DNA from: an uncultured Flavobacteriaceae bacterium
Lineage (GTDB): Bacteria > Bacteroidota > Bacteroidia > Flavobacteriales > Flavobacteriaceae
Reading direction: 5' to 3'
NCBI GenBank assembly: GCA_947494825.1
Contig: CANLWN010000001.1
Location: 682,001 to 746,000 of the forward strand
DNA: 64,000 bases
Made by a program: the position numbers and the translations under genes. The notes below the pieces were generated by a model. The model worked only from the letters and a program-made list of their open reading frames with translations. It was not told where the DNA came from and did not search any database. Of the stretch, positions 41,548-49,797 are shown piece after piece; position 1 is the first letter of the stretch, and each line of letters opens with the position of its first letter.

Positions 41548-42867
41548 TTATTCCGCCGCCGCGGCATGTCGCCATTCCATACCAACGGAAGTACGTGGTT
41601 TGAAGCCCTTCCAATTGCCCGTATTGGCATCCTCACTAAGATCTAAGTATTCCCCATACGCTTTGTCCTGCAAATGGATGCCCAAAAAAGCGGTAATAAA
41701 ATGTTGATTAACATTATTGATCCGTCGCATATCCCATACGGAATCCGCGTAGCGTAAATATTCGTTGATGTCCAGACCGGGTTTCATGGTAACTTCGGCA
41801 GGCGGATTGGGCGCTACGTTATGTCGGGCATTGACATACGTGAGCAAATAGCGGTCGCTGTTCACAGCGCCCTCATAAATGGCCTTGACCCCTTTCTCAT
41901 AACCGGAAATATCATCCTGGCTGCCCGAGACGAAGAGCGTGGGTGTTCTTAGGCCTGCCAATCCCTTGGCATCCCATACCCCGTTGGCCATACCCCAAGG
42001 CGCCAGGGCCACAAAGGCCTTGATCCGCTGGTCTATGGTACCGGTATAGGCTTCATGGTCCATACCGCGTTTATCCAGGGCATCGCTACCGCCCGTTTGT
42101 CCTTTGAAAAAACCTAAGGCTGTGGCACTGTAGCCTGCACCACACGTATTCAGTCCCCCATAGCCGCCCATGGAATATCCTATGAGCCCGGTACGGGAAG
42201 TATCTACCTTTCCGGAAAGAAAACTATCGGAACCACTTTGGCCCAGACGGTCCATTTCGTTGAGCACAAAAAGTTGATCCAAGGACCGATTGACCAGCGT
42301 ACTGGTAAAATGACCGGCATCCCTATAGGTGGAATCGGTATGATCTATGGACGCTACTACATAGCCTTTGGAGGCCAGGTTTTCTGCCAGATAGGTAAAC
42401 AAAAACCGGGAGCCCACATAACCATGGGAAAGAATGACCAAGGGATAGGGAGTATCCGTATCCATGATCGCTGCATCCCGCAAAGCCCTGCCTTTAAAGG
42501 TAAAGGGCGTCACAGGTCGCCCCGGTGTCCCGTTCCTACCAAGTACCTGGGTATATTGTTCTATTGGTGTGATGCCCACCGGAATGGTGGCGGGATACCA
42601 CAACTCTATGGTGATGGGCCGGTCATAGAGGGGCGCTTTTCCCTCCTTTATATTCAAGATATCGGCTTGGTTTTTATGCACCAATTCCAAGGTTTGTACC
42701 CCTACCCCATAAGCACCACGTTGGGCCAGTTCGGGTGCGTCCGGGAGGGCATCCCCGAACACAAATTTGTGCTCTTCTTCCGGTATGGTAACGGCCCTGT
42801 TCCAGGCAATTCCCAAGGCTATTGCGATGCCCAAAAGGACAAAAAGATACTTGGTACGTGCGTTCAT
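41548..42867 (-). CDS. Exported alpha/beta hydrolase
   Basis: 439 aa with a signal anchor (YLFVLLGIAIALGIAWN). The nucleophile elbow is GLIGYSMGGYGG, the acid is in LFVSGSQDDIS and the His in NARHNVAPN. The layout (VILSHGYVGSRFLFTYLAEN) resembles the platelet-activating-factor acetylhydrolase and dienelactone-hydrolase group. First gene of the four-gene operon; substrate unknown. The large antisense frame at 42238-43179 is a shadow. Confidence 0.85.
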   Translation of the reverse strand: MNARTKYLFVLLGIAIALGIAWNRAVTIPEEEHKFVFGDALPDAPELAQRGAYGVGVQTLELVHKNQADILNIKEGKAPLYDRPITIELWYPATIPVGITPIEQYTQVLGRNGTPGRPVTPFTFKGRALRDAAIMDTDTPYPLVILSHGYVGSRFLFTYLAENLASKGYVVASIDHTDSTYRDAGHFTSTLVNRSLDQLFVLNEMDRLGQSGSDSFLSGKVDTSRTGLIGYSMGGYGGLNTCGAGYSATALGFFKGQTGGSDALDKRGMDHEAYTGTIDQRIKAFVALAPWGMANGVWDAKGLAGLRTPTLFVSGSQDDISGYEKGVKAIYEGAVNSDRYLLTYVNARHNVAPNPPAEVTMKPGLDINEYLRYADSVWDMRRINNVNQHFITAFLGIHLQDKAYGEYLDLSEDANTGNWKGFKPRTSVGMEWRHAAAAE

Positions 42868-42957
42868 TTGTTTTGGTTTTGGCGTGATGCCCCTAAATTT
42901 AGTAAAAGTTTTGTTGTCCCCTACAGAAAAAGGAGAATGGAGGCTTGGGAAGCTGTA

Positions 42958-43401
42958 TTAACGATAACGTTCGGAATGTTTAGTGCCCAGGAGCCGTTTG
43001 GCCGTGCGCCAGAAAAACTTGGAGGTAGGATTGGGATCCATGGCATTGTCCGCATCCTGGATATAGGAACCCACCAGAAGTCTGAGGAACTGAAGTTGGT
43101 CGTTTTCGCCCATAAAATTTTCAAAAGCCATTTCCCATTTTTTGAATTCCCTCTTTTCGATATAGCCGTGCGAAAGTAAAATAAGGTCCTTATGGCGGGG
43201 ATCCTTGTTGATCTTATCAAAAAGGGTCAGCACCTTTAGCTGATTTCCTTCAAGATATTGGATAAATACGCCGTCATAATGCAACAGGCAGCCCGTAATC
43301 CCTTGGGTTTCATTGAAAACCCTGGCCTTCTCGAGCATTTCCTGAATTTGGACCGGTTCAAAAATAGGGTCGGCAATGGATTTATAGACCAGGCAGAACA
43401 T
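42958..43401 (-). CDS. BLUF-domain blue-light photoreceptor
   Basis: 147 aa. A BLUF domain occupies residues about 2-95. The flavin-site residues are present with the spacing of AppA (24 and 18 residues): Tyr6 (LVYKSI), Asn30 (VFNETQGITGCLLHYDG) and Gln48 (FIQYLEG). The DPRHKDLILLSHGYIEKREF segment follows. The tail of about 50 residues has no output domain, so it is a stand-alone BLUF protein that must act through a partner. It probably senses blue light with bound FAD. It lies alone between two leftward genes. Confidence 0.85.
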   Translation of the reverse strand: MFCLVYKSIADPIFEPVQIQEMLEKARVFNETQGITGCLLHYDGVFIQYLEGNQLKVLTLFDKINKDPRHKDLILLSHGYIEKREFKKWEMAFENFMGENDQLQFLRLLVGSYIQDADNAMDPNPTSKFFWRTAKRLLGTKHSERYR

Positions 43402-43529
43402 AAATGATTGGTAATTTGTTTTTAGGTGAACGACTTCATAAATATACTTCTTTCGTACAAAAAATCATAGCAATACTCTTACTTTAAGTAGTAATACGGT
43501 CAACAGGTCGGATTAAAACGTCCACTTTT

Positions 43530-44231
43530 CTACTCCTCCCGTGTGAAAGGCACAAAACGTACGGCCATAAGGTTTTTGGTCACTACCTTGTCCTTCTTTT
43601 TGATGGCCAGGACCAGTTGTTTAGTAGTATAGCGACCCAACGGGATAATGAGGCGCCCCCCTATTTTAAGTTGCTCCAATAGGGGTTCCGGTATGGTGTC
43701 GGCCCCGGCGGTAACCATGATGGCATCAAATGGGGCCTGGGCCGGCCAACCATGGTAGCCATCTCCACGTTTCACTTTTACATTGCCGTAGCCCAAACGA
43801 TCTAGGCGTGCCTTGGCGCTTTCCGCCAGTTCCTTCACGATCTCTATGGTATATACCGAATCTACGATCTTTGCCAATACCGCGGCCTGATAGCCCGATC
43901 CGGTACCTATTTCAAGCACCTTTTGTCCTGAACGTAGTTGTAATGCCTGCGTCATAAAAGCCACAATATAGGGTTGGGAAATGGTCTGCCCCTTACCAAT
44001 AGGTAGGGCATTATCCTCATAGGCGTATTGCTTGACCCGCTCCGGTACAAACTCGTGTCGGGGAACATTCAACATGGCAGCGAGGGTGGCCGGATCTGTA
44101 ATATCCCTGGCCTGTAACTGTGTTCCTACCATTTGCTCCCTTTTACTTTCCTCCGCGGTCTGACCAAAGGCCATTGCTGTCGCAAAAACAAGGGCCGCCA
44201 CTATACTGATCCACTGTTTTACTTTTAACAT
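43530..44231 (-). CDS. pcm: Protein-L-isoaspartate O-methyltransferase with signal peptide
   Basis: 233 aa. Motifs: ISQPYIVAFMTQALQLRSGQ, KVLEIGTGSGYQAAVLAKIV (SAM-binding loop) and VKRGDGYHGWPAQAPFDAIM. These are standard for Pcm, which methylates L-isoaspartyl residues so that damaged proteins can be repaired. The sequence starts with a signal peptide (IVAALVFATAMAFGQ), so this copy should work in the periplasm, unlike most bacterial Pcm. Confidence 0.9.
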   Translation of the reverse strand: MLKVKQWISIVAALVFATAMAFGQTAEESKREQMVGTQLQARDITDPATLAAMLNVPRHEFVPERVKQYAYEDNALPIGKGQTISQPYIVAFMTQALQLRSGQKVLEIGTGSGYQAAVLAKIVDSVYTIEIVKELAESAKARLDRLGYGNVKVKRGDGYHGWPAQAPFDAIMVTAGADTIPEPLLEQLKIGGRLIIPLGRYTTKQLVLAIKKKDKVVTKNLMAVRFVPFTREE

Positions 44232-44293
44232 GGCTTACAAGACATTGCATGTTAGTAAGTTACGAAAATTAGGACAAACAAGCACCTTCGTTC

Positions 44294-44596
44294 CTAGGTG
44301 GTATCCGTATTGGTCCCCGTAGCGTACTTTTCCTTAAAATAGAAACCGATGATAAAGCCCAGCGGTCCTGATAAAATGGAGGACACGGTAGTCAATAGGT
44401 CTTTGTAGTCCTGGATCTGAAAATCTTCGGTGGTATAGCCGATGATGAAGGTCACGAAAATGACGCAGAAGAAAAGAATAACAAACACCATGGCCAGGGT
44501 GCCCCGATTCCTTTCCCGCTTTTCGTCTACCGTAGATTTTTCCACGGTTACTTTATGGATCCTCTCGCTAAGATCGGTAAGTACATTACTTTCCAT
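44294..44596 (-). CDS. Small two-helix membrane protein
   Basis: 100 aa. A polar N-terminus with a basic run (EKRERNRG) leads to two hydrophobic helices (TLAMVFVILFFCVIFVTFII, about 28-48, and SSILSGPLGFIIGFYF, about 70-88). No family is recognised. It lies two bases downstream of the 63-aa coiled-coil gene, in an operon with an FAD oxidase. Confidence 0.65.
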   Translation of the reverse strand: MESNVLTDLSERIHKVTVEKSTVDEKRERNRGTLAMVFVILFFCVIFVTFIIGYTTEDFQIQDYKDLLTTVSSILSGPLGFIIGFYFKEKYATGTNTDTT

Positions 44597-44598
44597 GA

Positions 44599-44790
44599 CT
44601 ATTTCTTTCTTTGAATTTTAAATCTGGGATAGTCCCGCTCCAACTCGGATCGCAGTGTGGCCTCGATCTGGTCTACCTCCTTGGCATCGGGGGTCTTTAG
44701 GTCCTTGTTCATCTCCAAGATGCGCTGTAGGATTTTCTTTGTGAGCCGAAGTTCGTATTCCAGCTCTACCCTAGTTTTTTCAATCTCCAT
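44599..44790 (-). CDS. 63-aa coiled-coil small protein
   Basis: Strongly charged: EKTRVELEYELRLTKKILQR, then heptad-like ILEMNKDLK and TLRSELERDYPRFK. It lies two bases upstream of the 100-aa membrane protein. No family is recognised; it may be its soluble partner. Confidence 0.6.
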   Translation of the reverse strand: MEIEKTRVELEYELRLTKKILQRILEMNKDLKTPDAKEVDQIEATLRSELERDYPRFKIQRKK

Positions 44791-44823
44791 ATTACTTATT
44801 TTTAGTGGGTTAGATTCTTTTAT

Positions 44824-46428
44824 TTAAGCTAACGATGCAATAAGGTTTGGTGGAATTTGCTGTTGCTTATCGGCAAGCCCTGTACGTTCCAAAAAATCAT
44901 TGGAGAACAACTGTTGCATGTTATCGGAAAGCAGGGCGCTTCTATAGGTCTTCCAACTGGTGGCGTCGTTGCCGTACATATGGGGAATGAGTCCCGGAAA
45001 GTCCCAATCCGAATTCTTGCCCCAGTGAATGGTAAACGGAATGTTGTGCTGTTGCAGTACCTGTATCATACGTCGGGAATATTCCGTTAGGCTCATAATA
45101 CTGTTCGTTTTTTTCCAGAGTACGCCATCGATCTCCAACATACAGGTGATGGGAAAGCGCGCAAAGGACAGTGTGCCTTTTGAGCGTTTGATGAAGCGCA
45201 TAGCGAATATACCAGGAATGGGGCCCTCGTTCTTGGTCATATCGGTTAGCACCTGCAGTGCCTTGGGAGAATCCGTATGGCTTACCCCTACCGAACAAGC
45301 AAACGCCGGACCCTGATAGGGCGCGTCCCAAAAAGTCTCGGCCAAGGTACCCGTAGAAACCTCGTTCACTGCAGGAAGGATGGTCTTCTCCAACCGTTTA
45401 ATGAACCAGGGGATACTCTTGGGAAATTGCTCACTGATCTTGATCAAGAGATAGATAAGGTCCTTGTAGATCGAGGTTTTGATTACCGGAAAGGGGTCGG
45501 GATAAGGTACTGCATAGGGTTTTTTATAGATCAGCTCCACAATGCACTCATCCGTATTGGGGTAGGGATTGATGAATACCTTGTAATGATAGGGCCGTTT
45601 GCCCTTTCCCTGGGCATCGGTCTCCCCTGCGATGGTAAAGCTGGAATTTTTGAAATCCATCGTCTTGGCCAGGTCAAAGGCCGTCTGTTTTTTTACCTTT
45701 CGCACGTAGCGTTTTAGCAGAAAGCGATCTTCCGCCTCAATGACCACGCCGTGAATAAACCCAAAGGCGCCCAGGCCTACGAGCACGGCATTAAAGAGTC
45801 CGTCGTTGCGGATTACCTTGGCCTGTATTTTTTGGGCAAAGGCGTTGCTCAGGGCCGGTTGGGTGTGCCGCTCCAGGTACACGATATCGCCCGGATCCGG
45901 ACCAATGATCAGGTTAAGGCCTACCACATAGTCCTGCACGGAACCTACGTCCAGTGCGGAGCCGTGCACGCCTGTGGAAATACAGCCCGCTATGGTCTGC
46001 CCGTTGCTGGCCCCTGTGGTCTTTAGGGATTTCCCATGGGTGGCGAGCACCTCGGAAACCCGTTTGATTGTGTTTCCGCACTCAAAAAGAAACAGGTTAG
46101 CGGCATTGTAAGGGCTGTTTTGGTGAAGGTCCTGGGGAGAAAGTGACATCCCAATGTTCATAAAGCCGTTGTAATGCATCTGGTCCTTTTGATGGGCGAT
46201 GCTAGACATGGACCAGCGCGAACCATAGGCCCTAAAGCCCTGGTTGGCATTGTGGGCCTCTTTGATGAGTCGGCGTATTTCCTTTGCCGCATCGTTATAG
46301 CGATCGATCTTTGAAGGCAGGTTCCCCTGCCCTTCCAATTCAGTGATATGGAGGCTTTTTAGTGGAAAGGGACCGTTGTTGTGCAGCGTGTCCCATTCTG
46401 TTTTAGGGTGTGTCTTGGTGGTGGCCAT
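44824..46428 (-). CDS. FAD-binding oxidoreductase (PCMH/lactone-oxidase-like)
   Basis: 534 aa, no signal peptide. The N-terminal PCMH FAD domain includes YGSRWSMSSIAHQKDQMHYN and TTGASNGQTIAGCISTGVHG (about 135-160), a loop seen in D-arabinono-lactone and L-gulono-lactone oxidases and related flavoenzymes. The C-terminal part holds FLLKRYVRKVKKQ and ends in IHWGKNSDWDFPGLIPHMYG, in line with a lactone-oxidase-type substrate domain. The substrate is unknown. It precedes the two small genes and follows a lipoprotein gene by six bases. Confidence 0.8.
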   Translation of the reverse strand: MATTKTHPKTEWDTLHNNGPFPLKSLHITELEGQGNLPSKIDRYNDAAKEIRRLIKEAHNANQGFRAYGSRWSMSSIAHQKDQMHYNGFMNIGMSLSPQDLHQNSPYNAANLFLFECGNTIKRVSEVLATHGKSLKTTGASNGQTIAGCISTGVHGSALDVGSVQDYVVGLNLIIGPDPGDIVYLERHTQPALSNAFAQKIQAKVIRNDGLFNAVLVGLGAFGFIHGVVIEAEDRFLLKRYVRKVKKQTAFDLAKTMDFKNSSFTIAGETDAQGKGKRPYHYKVFINPYPNTDECIVELIYKKPYAVPYPDPFPVIKTSIYKDLIYLLIKISEQFPKSIPWFIKRLEKTILPAVNEVSTGTLAETFWDAPYQGPAFACSVGVSHTDSPKALQVLTDMTKNEGPIPGIFAMRFIKRSKGTLSFARFPITCMLEIDGVLWKKTNSIMSLTEYSRRMIQVLQQHNIPFTIHWGKNSDWDFPGLIPHMYGNDATSWKTYRSALLSDNMQQLFSNDFLERTGLADKQQQIPPNLIASLA

Positions 46429-46434
46429 GGGTTT

Positions 46435-46797
46435 TTAATTGGTGGGTTTCATACATACATATTTAATCCTTACCCTTCGTTTTCTTCCAAAGGTAATGCC
46501 GCTCAACAGCACGCCGCCCAGGGTGCTGCGGTATTCCACGGTGTGCAGTTTGCCCGTGGGGCAAAGGTCGGTTTCCTTGATCAGGAGGGTAAAATCCTTG
46601 GTAGTTAGATCGATACCGATGGTCGTGTCGAGCTCTACTACCTGCATATCCCGATAATAATCGGTCCGGGTACTCAATGGGTCGGGCATGGGCGCACCGT
46701 TTACGCTTCGAAGCCGAACGGAGTAGCACGACTGAAAGAGAAGCAGGACAAAAAAGGCAAACAGGAGGATGGGAAGGACAATTCTCAGGAACTTCAT
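46435..46797 (-). CDS. Small lipoprotein
   Basis: 120 aa. Lipoprotein signal ILLFAFFVLLLFQSC. The mature part is beta-rich with two Cys (ETDLCPTGKLHTVEYRST and YVCMKP). No family is recognised. It is first in the operon with the FAD oxidase (six-base gap). Confidence 0.6.
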   Translation of the reverse strand: MKFLRIVLPILLFAFFVLLLFQSCYSVRLRSVNGAPMPDPLSTRTDYYRDMQVVELDTTIGIDLTTKDFTLLIKETDLCPTGKLHTVEYRSTLGGVLLSGITFGRKRRVRIKYVCMKPTN

Positions 46798-47198
46798 GGT
46801 TTGGTTTTTAAGCGTTCAAAGAAAAGTACCTTTTTTCCCTATATGCTGAAAGAAGATTTGTACGAATGGTGGGAAAGCTTGTGTAAATCGTGGTTGTGCA
46901 CAATTAACAATTAGCAATAAACAGTTAGCAATTGGCAATAAATGAGAAACCGGAAGCAATGAACAGTTGACAGTTGGCAGTAAGCAGTTTTCAGTTGGCA
47001 GTGAACAATAGCGGCTGGTATTGAAATGTTAGATTCCTCACAGGCTCGGAACGACAAATCAATGTGTGTTGTCATTCAGAGCAAAGCGAAGAATCTTGAA
47101 CTTGCACTTGCACTTGCACTTGAGCTTAGAAAAATTAATTTTCGGCATTTGCTTCCCTTTTACCCATACTTTTTCGTACTTCGTACAAATATTAAACG
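46798..47198. other. Repeat-rich intergenic region (composite copy A)
   Basis: This 400-base gap holds degenerate CAGTTGGCAGT/AGCAATGAACAG-like simple repeats (about 46905-47013), a REP-like inverted pair (47032-47096) and a six-base tandem CTTGCA array (47095-47124). No gene is evident. The same three components recur, inverted, in the his operon at 61953-62500. Confidence 0.6.
47032..47096. repeat. REP-like palindromic element, copy A
   Basis: Two inverted modules: GATTCCTCACAGGCTCGGAA with CGACAA, and TTGTCATTCAGAGCAAAGCG with AAGAATCT. The TTGTCATTCAGAG core matches CTCTGAATGACAA of the other arm imperfectly. The reverse complement of 62249-62323 has the same order. Confidence 0.65.
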
Positions 47199-47720
47199 AT
47201 GACCTTATTTGTAGATATGGACGAAGTCCTAGCGGACACCTATGGCGCACATATAGCACTTTATAACCGTGAGTTTGGAGAATCGCTTTCCCTGGACAGC
47301 TGTAAGGGGAGCGAGGTATGGCAAATGGTACCTGAAGACCGACAGGCCAGTATACGCAAGCACGCCTATACCGACGGATTCTTTTTGGACCTGGCCCCTA
47401 TACGGGACAGCAAGGACGTCTTAAAGGAACTCGCCGCCAAGTATGAGGTCTATATTGCCTCGGCCGCCATGGAATTTCCCAACTCGCTTCGCGAAAAGTC
47501 GGAATGGCTGGATATGCATTTTCCCTATATCCACTGGAAAAACCGCATCCTCTGTGGGGACAAGGGCATTCTAAAAGGGGATATCCTGATCGACGACCGC
47601 AGTTACAACCTGCAACAATTCGATGGCCGATCTATTCTCTTCACCTCACCACATAACGTGAATTCCAATGGTTTTGAGCGGGCCGATACCTGGCTGGAAG
47701 TGGCCCAGAAACTGCTTTAG
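47199..47720 (+). CDS. 5'(3')-deoxyribonucleotidase-like HAD phosphatase
   Basis: 173 aa. Starts MTLFVDMDEVLADTYGAHIA, the NT5C-type HAD motif I with nucleophile Asp6 and Asp8. Motif II SAAMEF, motif III Lys around KNRILCGDK and acidic motif IV DILIDDRSYN follow. It probably removes the phosphate from deoxyribonucleoside monophosphates in pyrimidine salvage. The ATG at 47199 is preceded by a short leader and no upstream gene. Confidence 0.85.
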   Translation: MTLFVDMDEVLADTYGAHIALYNREFGESLSLDSCKGSEVWQMVPEDRQASIRKHAYTDGFFLDLAPIRDSKDVLKELAAKYEVYIASAAMEFPNSLREKSEWLDMHFPYIHWKNRILCGDKGILKGDILIDDRSYNLQQFDGRSILFTSPHNVNSNGFERADTWLEVAQKLL

Positions 47721-47826
47721 CCTGCTTTTGGCGGGACCATTGCTTGTTCATAAACCCGTTAAAAACTAATTCGGGACCACAAAATGTCGGGGGGCTCAAT
47801 GGCTATCTTTATAAAAACTTCTTGCG

Positions 47827-48237
47827 ATGTCCACTAGGTCACAAAATCTCTTACAGATCCGTCCAGAGATTCCTTCCGCCAAAGTTACCGACGATATGAG
47901 TGATGATGAACGTTTTCAGAACCGAACCCTCCGCCCTATCATCAAACTGCAAAACTATCTGTTGATCGCCGCTTTTTCCAACTATGTAAGGAAGTACAAA
48001 AACGCCTTTTACGAGTTATCCTTGGAAAGGCAGCTCCTGTATATAGAAAATGCGGTGCAAAAGGACATTAAGTTCCGAAACTCCCTGAAAGGGATGATCA
48101 TTGGGCAGTTTACCCTGGATGAATACGAAACCTATATCCTGAATTCCTCTGCTCTTAACAAGCGGATGATGAACATGGTCATAGAACGCCTTAAGGACCA
48201 GATACAACTATTGCAGAACGAGCTATTGGTCCAATAG
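47827..48237 (+). CDS. Conserved hypothetical protein, 136 aa
   Basis: No signal or TM. Helical throughout; opening TRSQNLLQIRPEIPSAKVTD, later FQNRTLRPIIKLQNYLLIAA and RMMNMVIERLKDQIQLLQNE. It has no cofactor motif that I recognise. Its 3' end overlaps that of the convergent DUF2461 gene by 15 bases. Confidence 0.65.
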   Translation: MSTRSQNLLQIRPEIPSAKVTDDMSDDERFQNRTLRPIIKLQNYLLIAAFSNYVRKYKNAFYELSLERQLLYIENAVQKDIKFRNSLKGMIIGQFTLDEYETYILNSSALNKRMMNMVIERLKDQIQLLQNELLVQ

Positions 48238-48906
48238 GGACTCGCCGTTAAGGTTGGTGGTCAGGATATCGCTCATCAGATCAAAATAGGGTCGTATGGC
48301 CTTAAAGGAATCGTCCACTTGCGCCAGAAAATTGGGTGCCAGCACCTCTTTATCGGTAAAATTCCGCACAAAGATAAACTGCTTCCTTTTGATCAGGTCA
48401 ATACTGGGGTCTTCCTTGTCAAAACCTTTGGGGGCCGTTTTCACGGCATCGCCCTGGATTTCACCCCATATTTTTTTGAAGGCAGTGTTGTCCAGCACCT
48501 TGCGCATGGGTGCCGCGTCCATTTCAAACTCCTTTCGGATCCGAAAAAGATCTTCCTTATTGGGTTCCCAAAATCCGACCGCGATAAAAGTCTCCTTGGG
48601 TTTGATACGCAAATAATACCCGCCTCGGAGCCTGGCCCCAGCCCGGGAAAAAGAGCCTGCAAAATGGGCCTTGTACGGGGTTTTATCCTTGGAAAATCGC
48701 ACATCGCGATAAATGCGGAACATTTTTAGCTTTTCTATCTCATCATGGCTTCCCATCCGTTCCTTTAAGGCCTCGTAGAACGACTTCACATTCGCTTCAT
48801 GTGCCTTGAATTCTTTTTTGTGATCCGTGAACCACTCCCTATTGTTGTTTTTGTCCAATTGCCCGAGAAAATGTAGGGCTTCTTTAGTAATTACTGTTGT
48901 TTGCAT
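48223..48906 (-). CDS. DUF2461 (TIGR02453) family protein
   Basis: 227 aa. Features of this family: ALHFLGQLDKNNNREWFTDH, MFRIYRDVRFSKDKTPYKAH and GYYLRIKPKETFIAVGFWEP. Function unknown; widespread in bacteria. It is convergent with the 136-aa gene. Confidence 0.85.
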   Translation of the reverse strand: MQTTVITKEALHFLGQLDKNNNREWFTDHKKEFKAHEANVKSFYEALKERMGSHDEIEKLKMFRIYRDVRFSKDKTPYKAHFAGSFSRAGARLRGGYYLRIKPKETFIAVGFWEPNKEDLFRIRKEFEMDAAPMRKVLDNTAFKKIWGEIQGDAVKTAPKGFDKEDPSIDLIKRKQFIFVRNFTDKEVLAPNFLAQVDDSFKAIRPYFDLMSDILTTNLNGESLLDQ

Positions 48907-48975
48907 ACGACCTAGGTCCTGAATATTTTAAGCTAAAGTTAACCATTTTGAAGAAGGCGCTTTTAAAATATTGGT

Positions 48976-48983
48976 TAATTTTG
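48976..48983 (+). promoter_or_regulatory. -7 element before cysE
   Basis: TAATTTTG matches TAnnTTTG exactly, 20 bases before the ATG at 49003. The best -33 match, TTTG at 48947-48950, is too far away to be convincing. Confidence 0.45.
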
Positions 48984-49002
48984 GTACTCTAATGTTAAAG
49001 AT

Positions 49003-49797
49003 ATGGACAAGTCCGGCATCATAAAAAAAATAAACCAGCACAAAAAACAACCCAATCTCCGGTATCAATTAAAGCGGAATGTGGAGGCCTTTACGGATCG
49101 CCTCTTTTATACCTTGTTCGATATTGAGACCCCTGTGGAGAAAAATTTGGACCTTCTGGAAGCGGAGTTCGACACCCTGATGAACTTGGCGTGCTGGGAT
49201 GCGGAGAAACCGTGCAGCAAAATATGGGAAAAGTATGTTTCCCAGTTGCCTGCAGTTTTGGAAAAGCTCAATAAGGATGCGGAGGCCATTGTAAGTTGCG
49301 ATCCCGCCTCGCTTTCCATTGAAGAGGTATATATGGCCTATCCCGGTTTTTATGCCATAGCCATTTATAGGCTGGCGCACGAACTCTATGTGGAAGGTTT
49401 TCCCATGGTACCCCGTCTTATGACCGAATATGCGCACAGACAAACGGGAGTGGACATCAATCCCGGAGCGCGTATAGGAAACTCCTTTTTTATAGACCAT
49501 GCTACCGGTGTGGTCATCGGAGAGACTGCGGTTATCAAGGATAATGTAAAACTGTATCAGGGGGTTACCCTGGGCGCGCTCTATGTAGCCAAGAGCCTGC
49601 AGCGTGTAAAACGCCATCCCACCATTGAGGACAATGTCACCATTTATGCGAACGCCACCATTCTGGGCGGTGATACGGTCATCGGGGAAAATTCTGTCAT
49701 TGGAGGTAATGCCTGGCTCACTGCTTCCGTGCCCGCCAATTCCACAGTCTTCCACACCCCGGAAATTAAGATAAAGACCCTACCGCATGTCTCATAG
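49003..49797 (+). CDS. cysE: Serine O-acetyltransferase
   Basis: 264 aa. The helical N-terminal part is followed by a left-handed beta-helix of hexapeptide repeats: DINPGARIGNSFFIDHATGV, VVIGETAVIKDNVKLYQGVT and DNVTIYANATILGGDTVIGE. The DHATGVVIGE segment holds the catalytic Asp-His. It acetylates serine with acetyl-CoA, the first step to cysteine. The gene overlaps cysM by 11 bases, so the two enzymes are co-expressed. Confidence 0.9.
   Translation: MDKSGIIKKINQHKKQPNLRYQLKRNVEAFTDRLFYTLFDIETPVEKNLDLLEAEFDTLMNLACWDAEKPCSKIWEKYVSQLPAVLEKLNKDAEAIVSCDPASLSIEEVYMAYPGFYAIAIYRLAHELYVEGFPMVPRLMTEYAHRQTGVDINPGARIGNSFFIDHATGVVIGETAVIKDNVKLYQGVTLGALYVAKSLQRVKRHPTIEDNVTIYANATILGGDTVIGENSVIGGNAWLTASVPANSTVFHTPEIKIKTLPHVS

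Noticed and set aside
42238-43179. 313-aa plus-strand ORF
   Set aside because: Antisense to the hydrolase and BLUF genes, which have clear motifs and signal peptide; it is a frame shadow.
46798-47198. tRNA or small RNA gene
   Set aside because: Inverted pairs are REP-like; no cloverleaf or T-loop sequence was found.
49069-49755. 228-aa minus-strand ORF
   Set aside because: Antisense to cysE, whose hexapeptide repeats leave open antisense frames.
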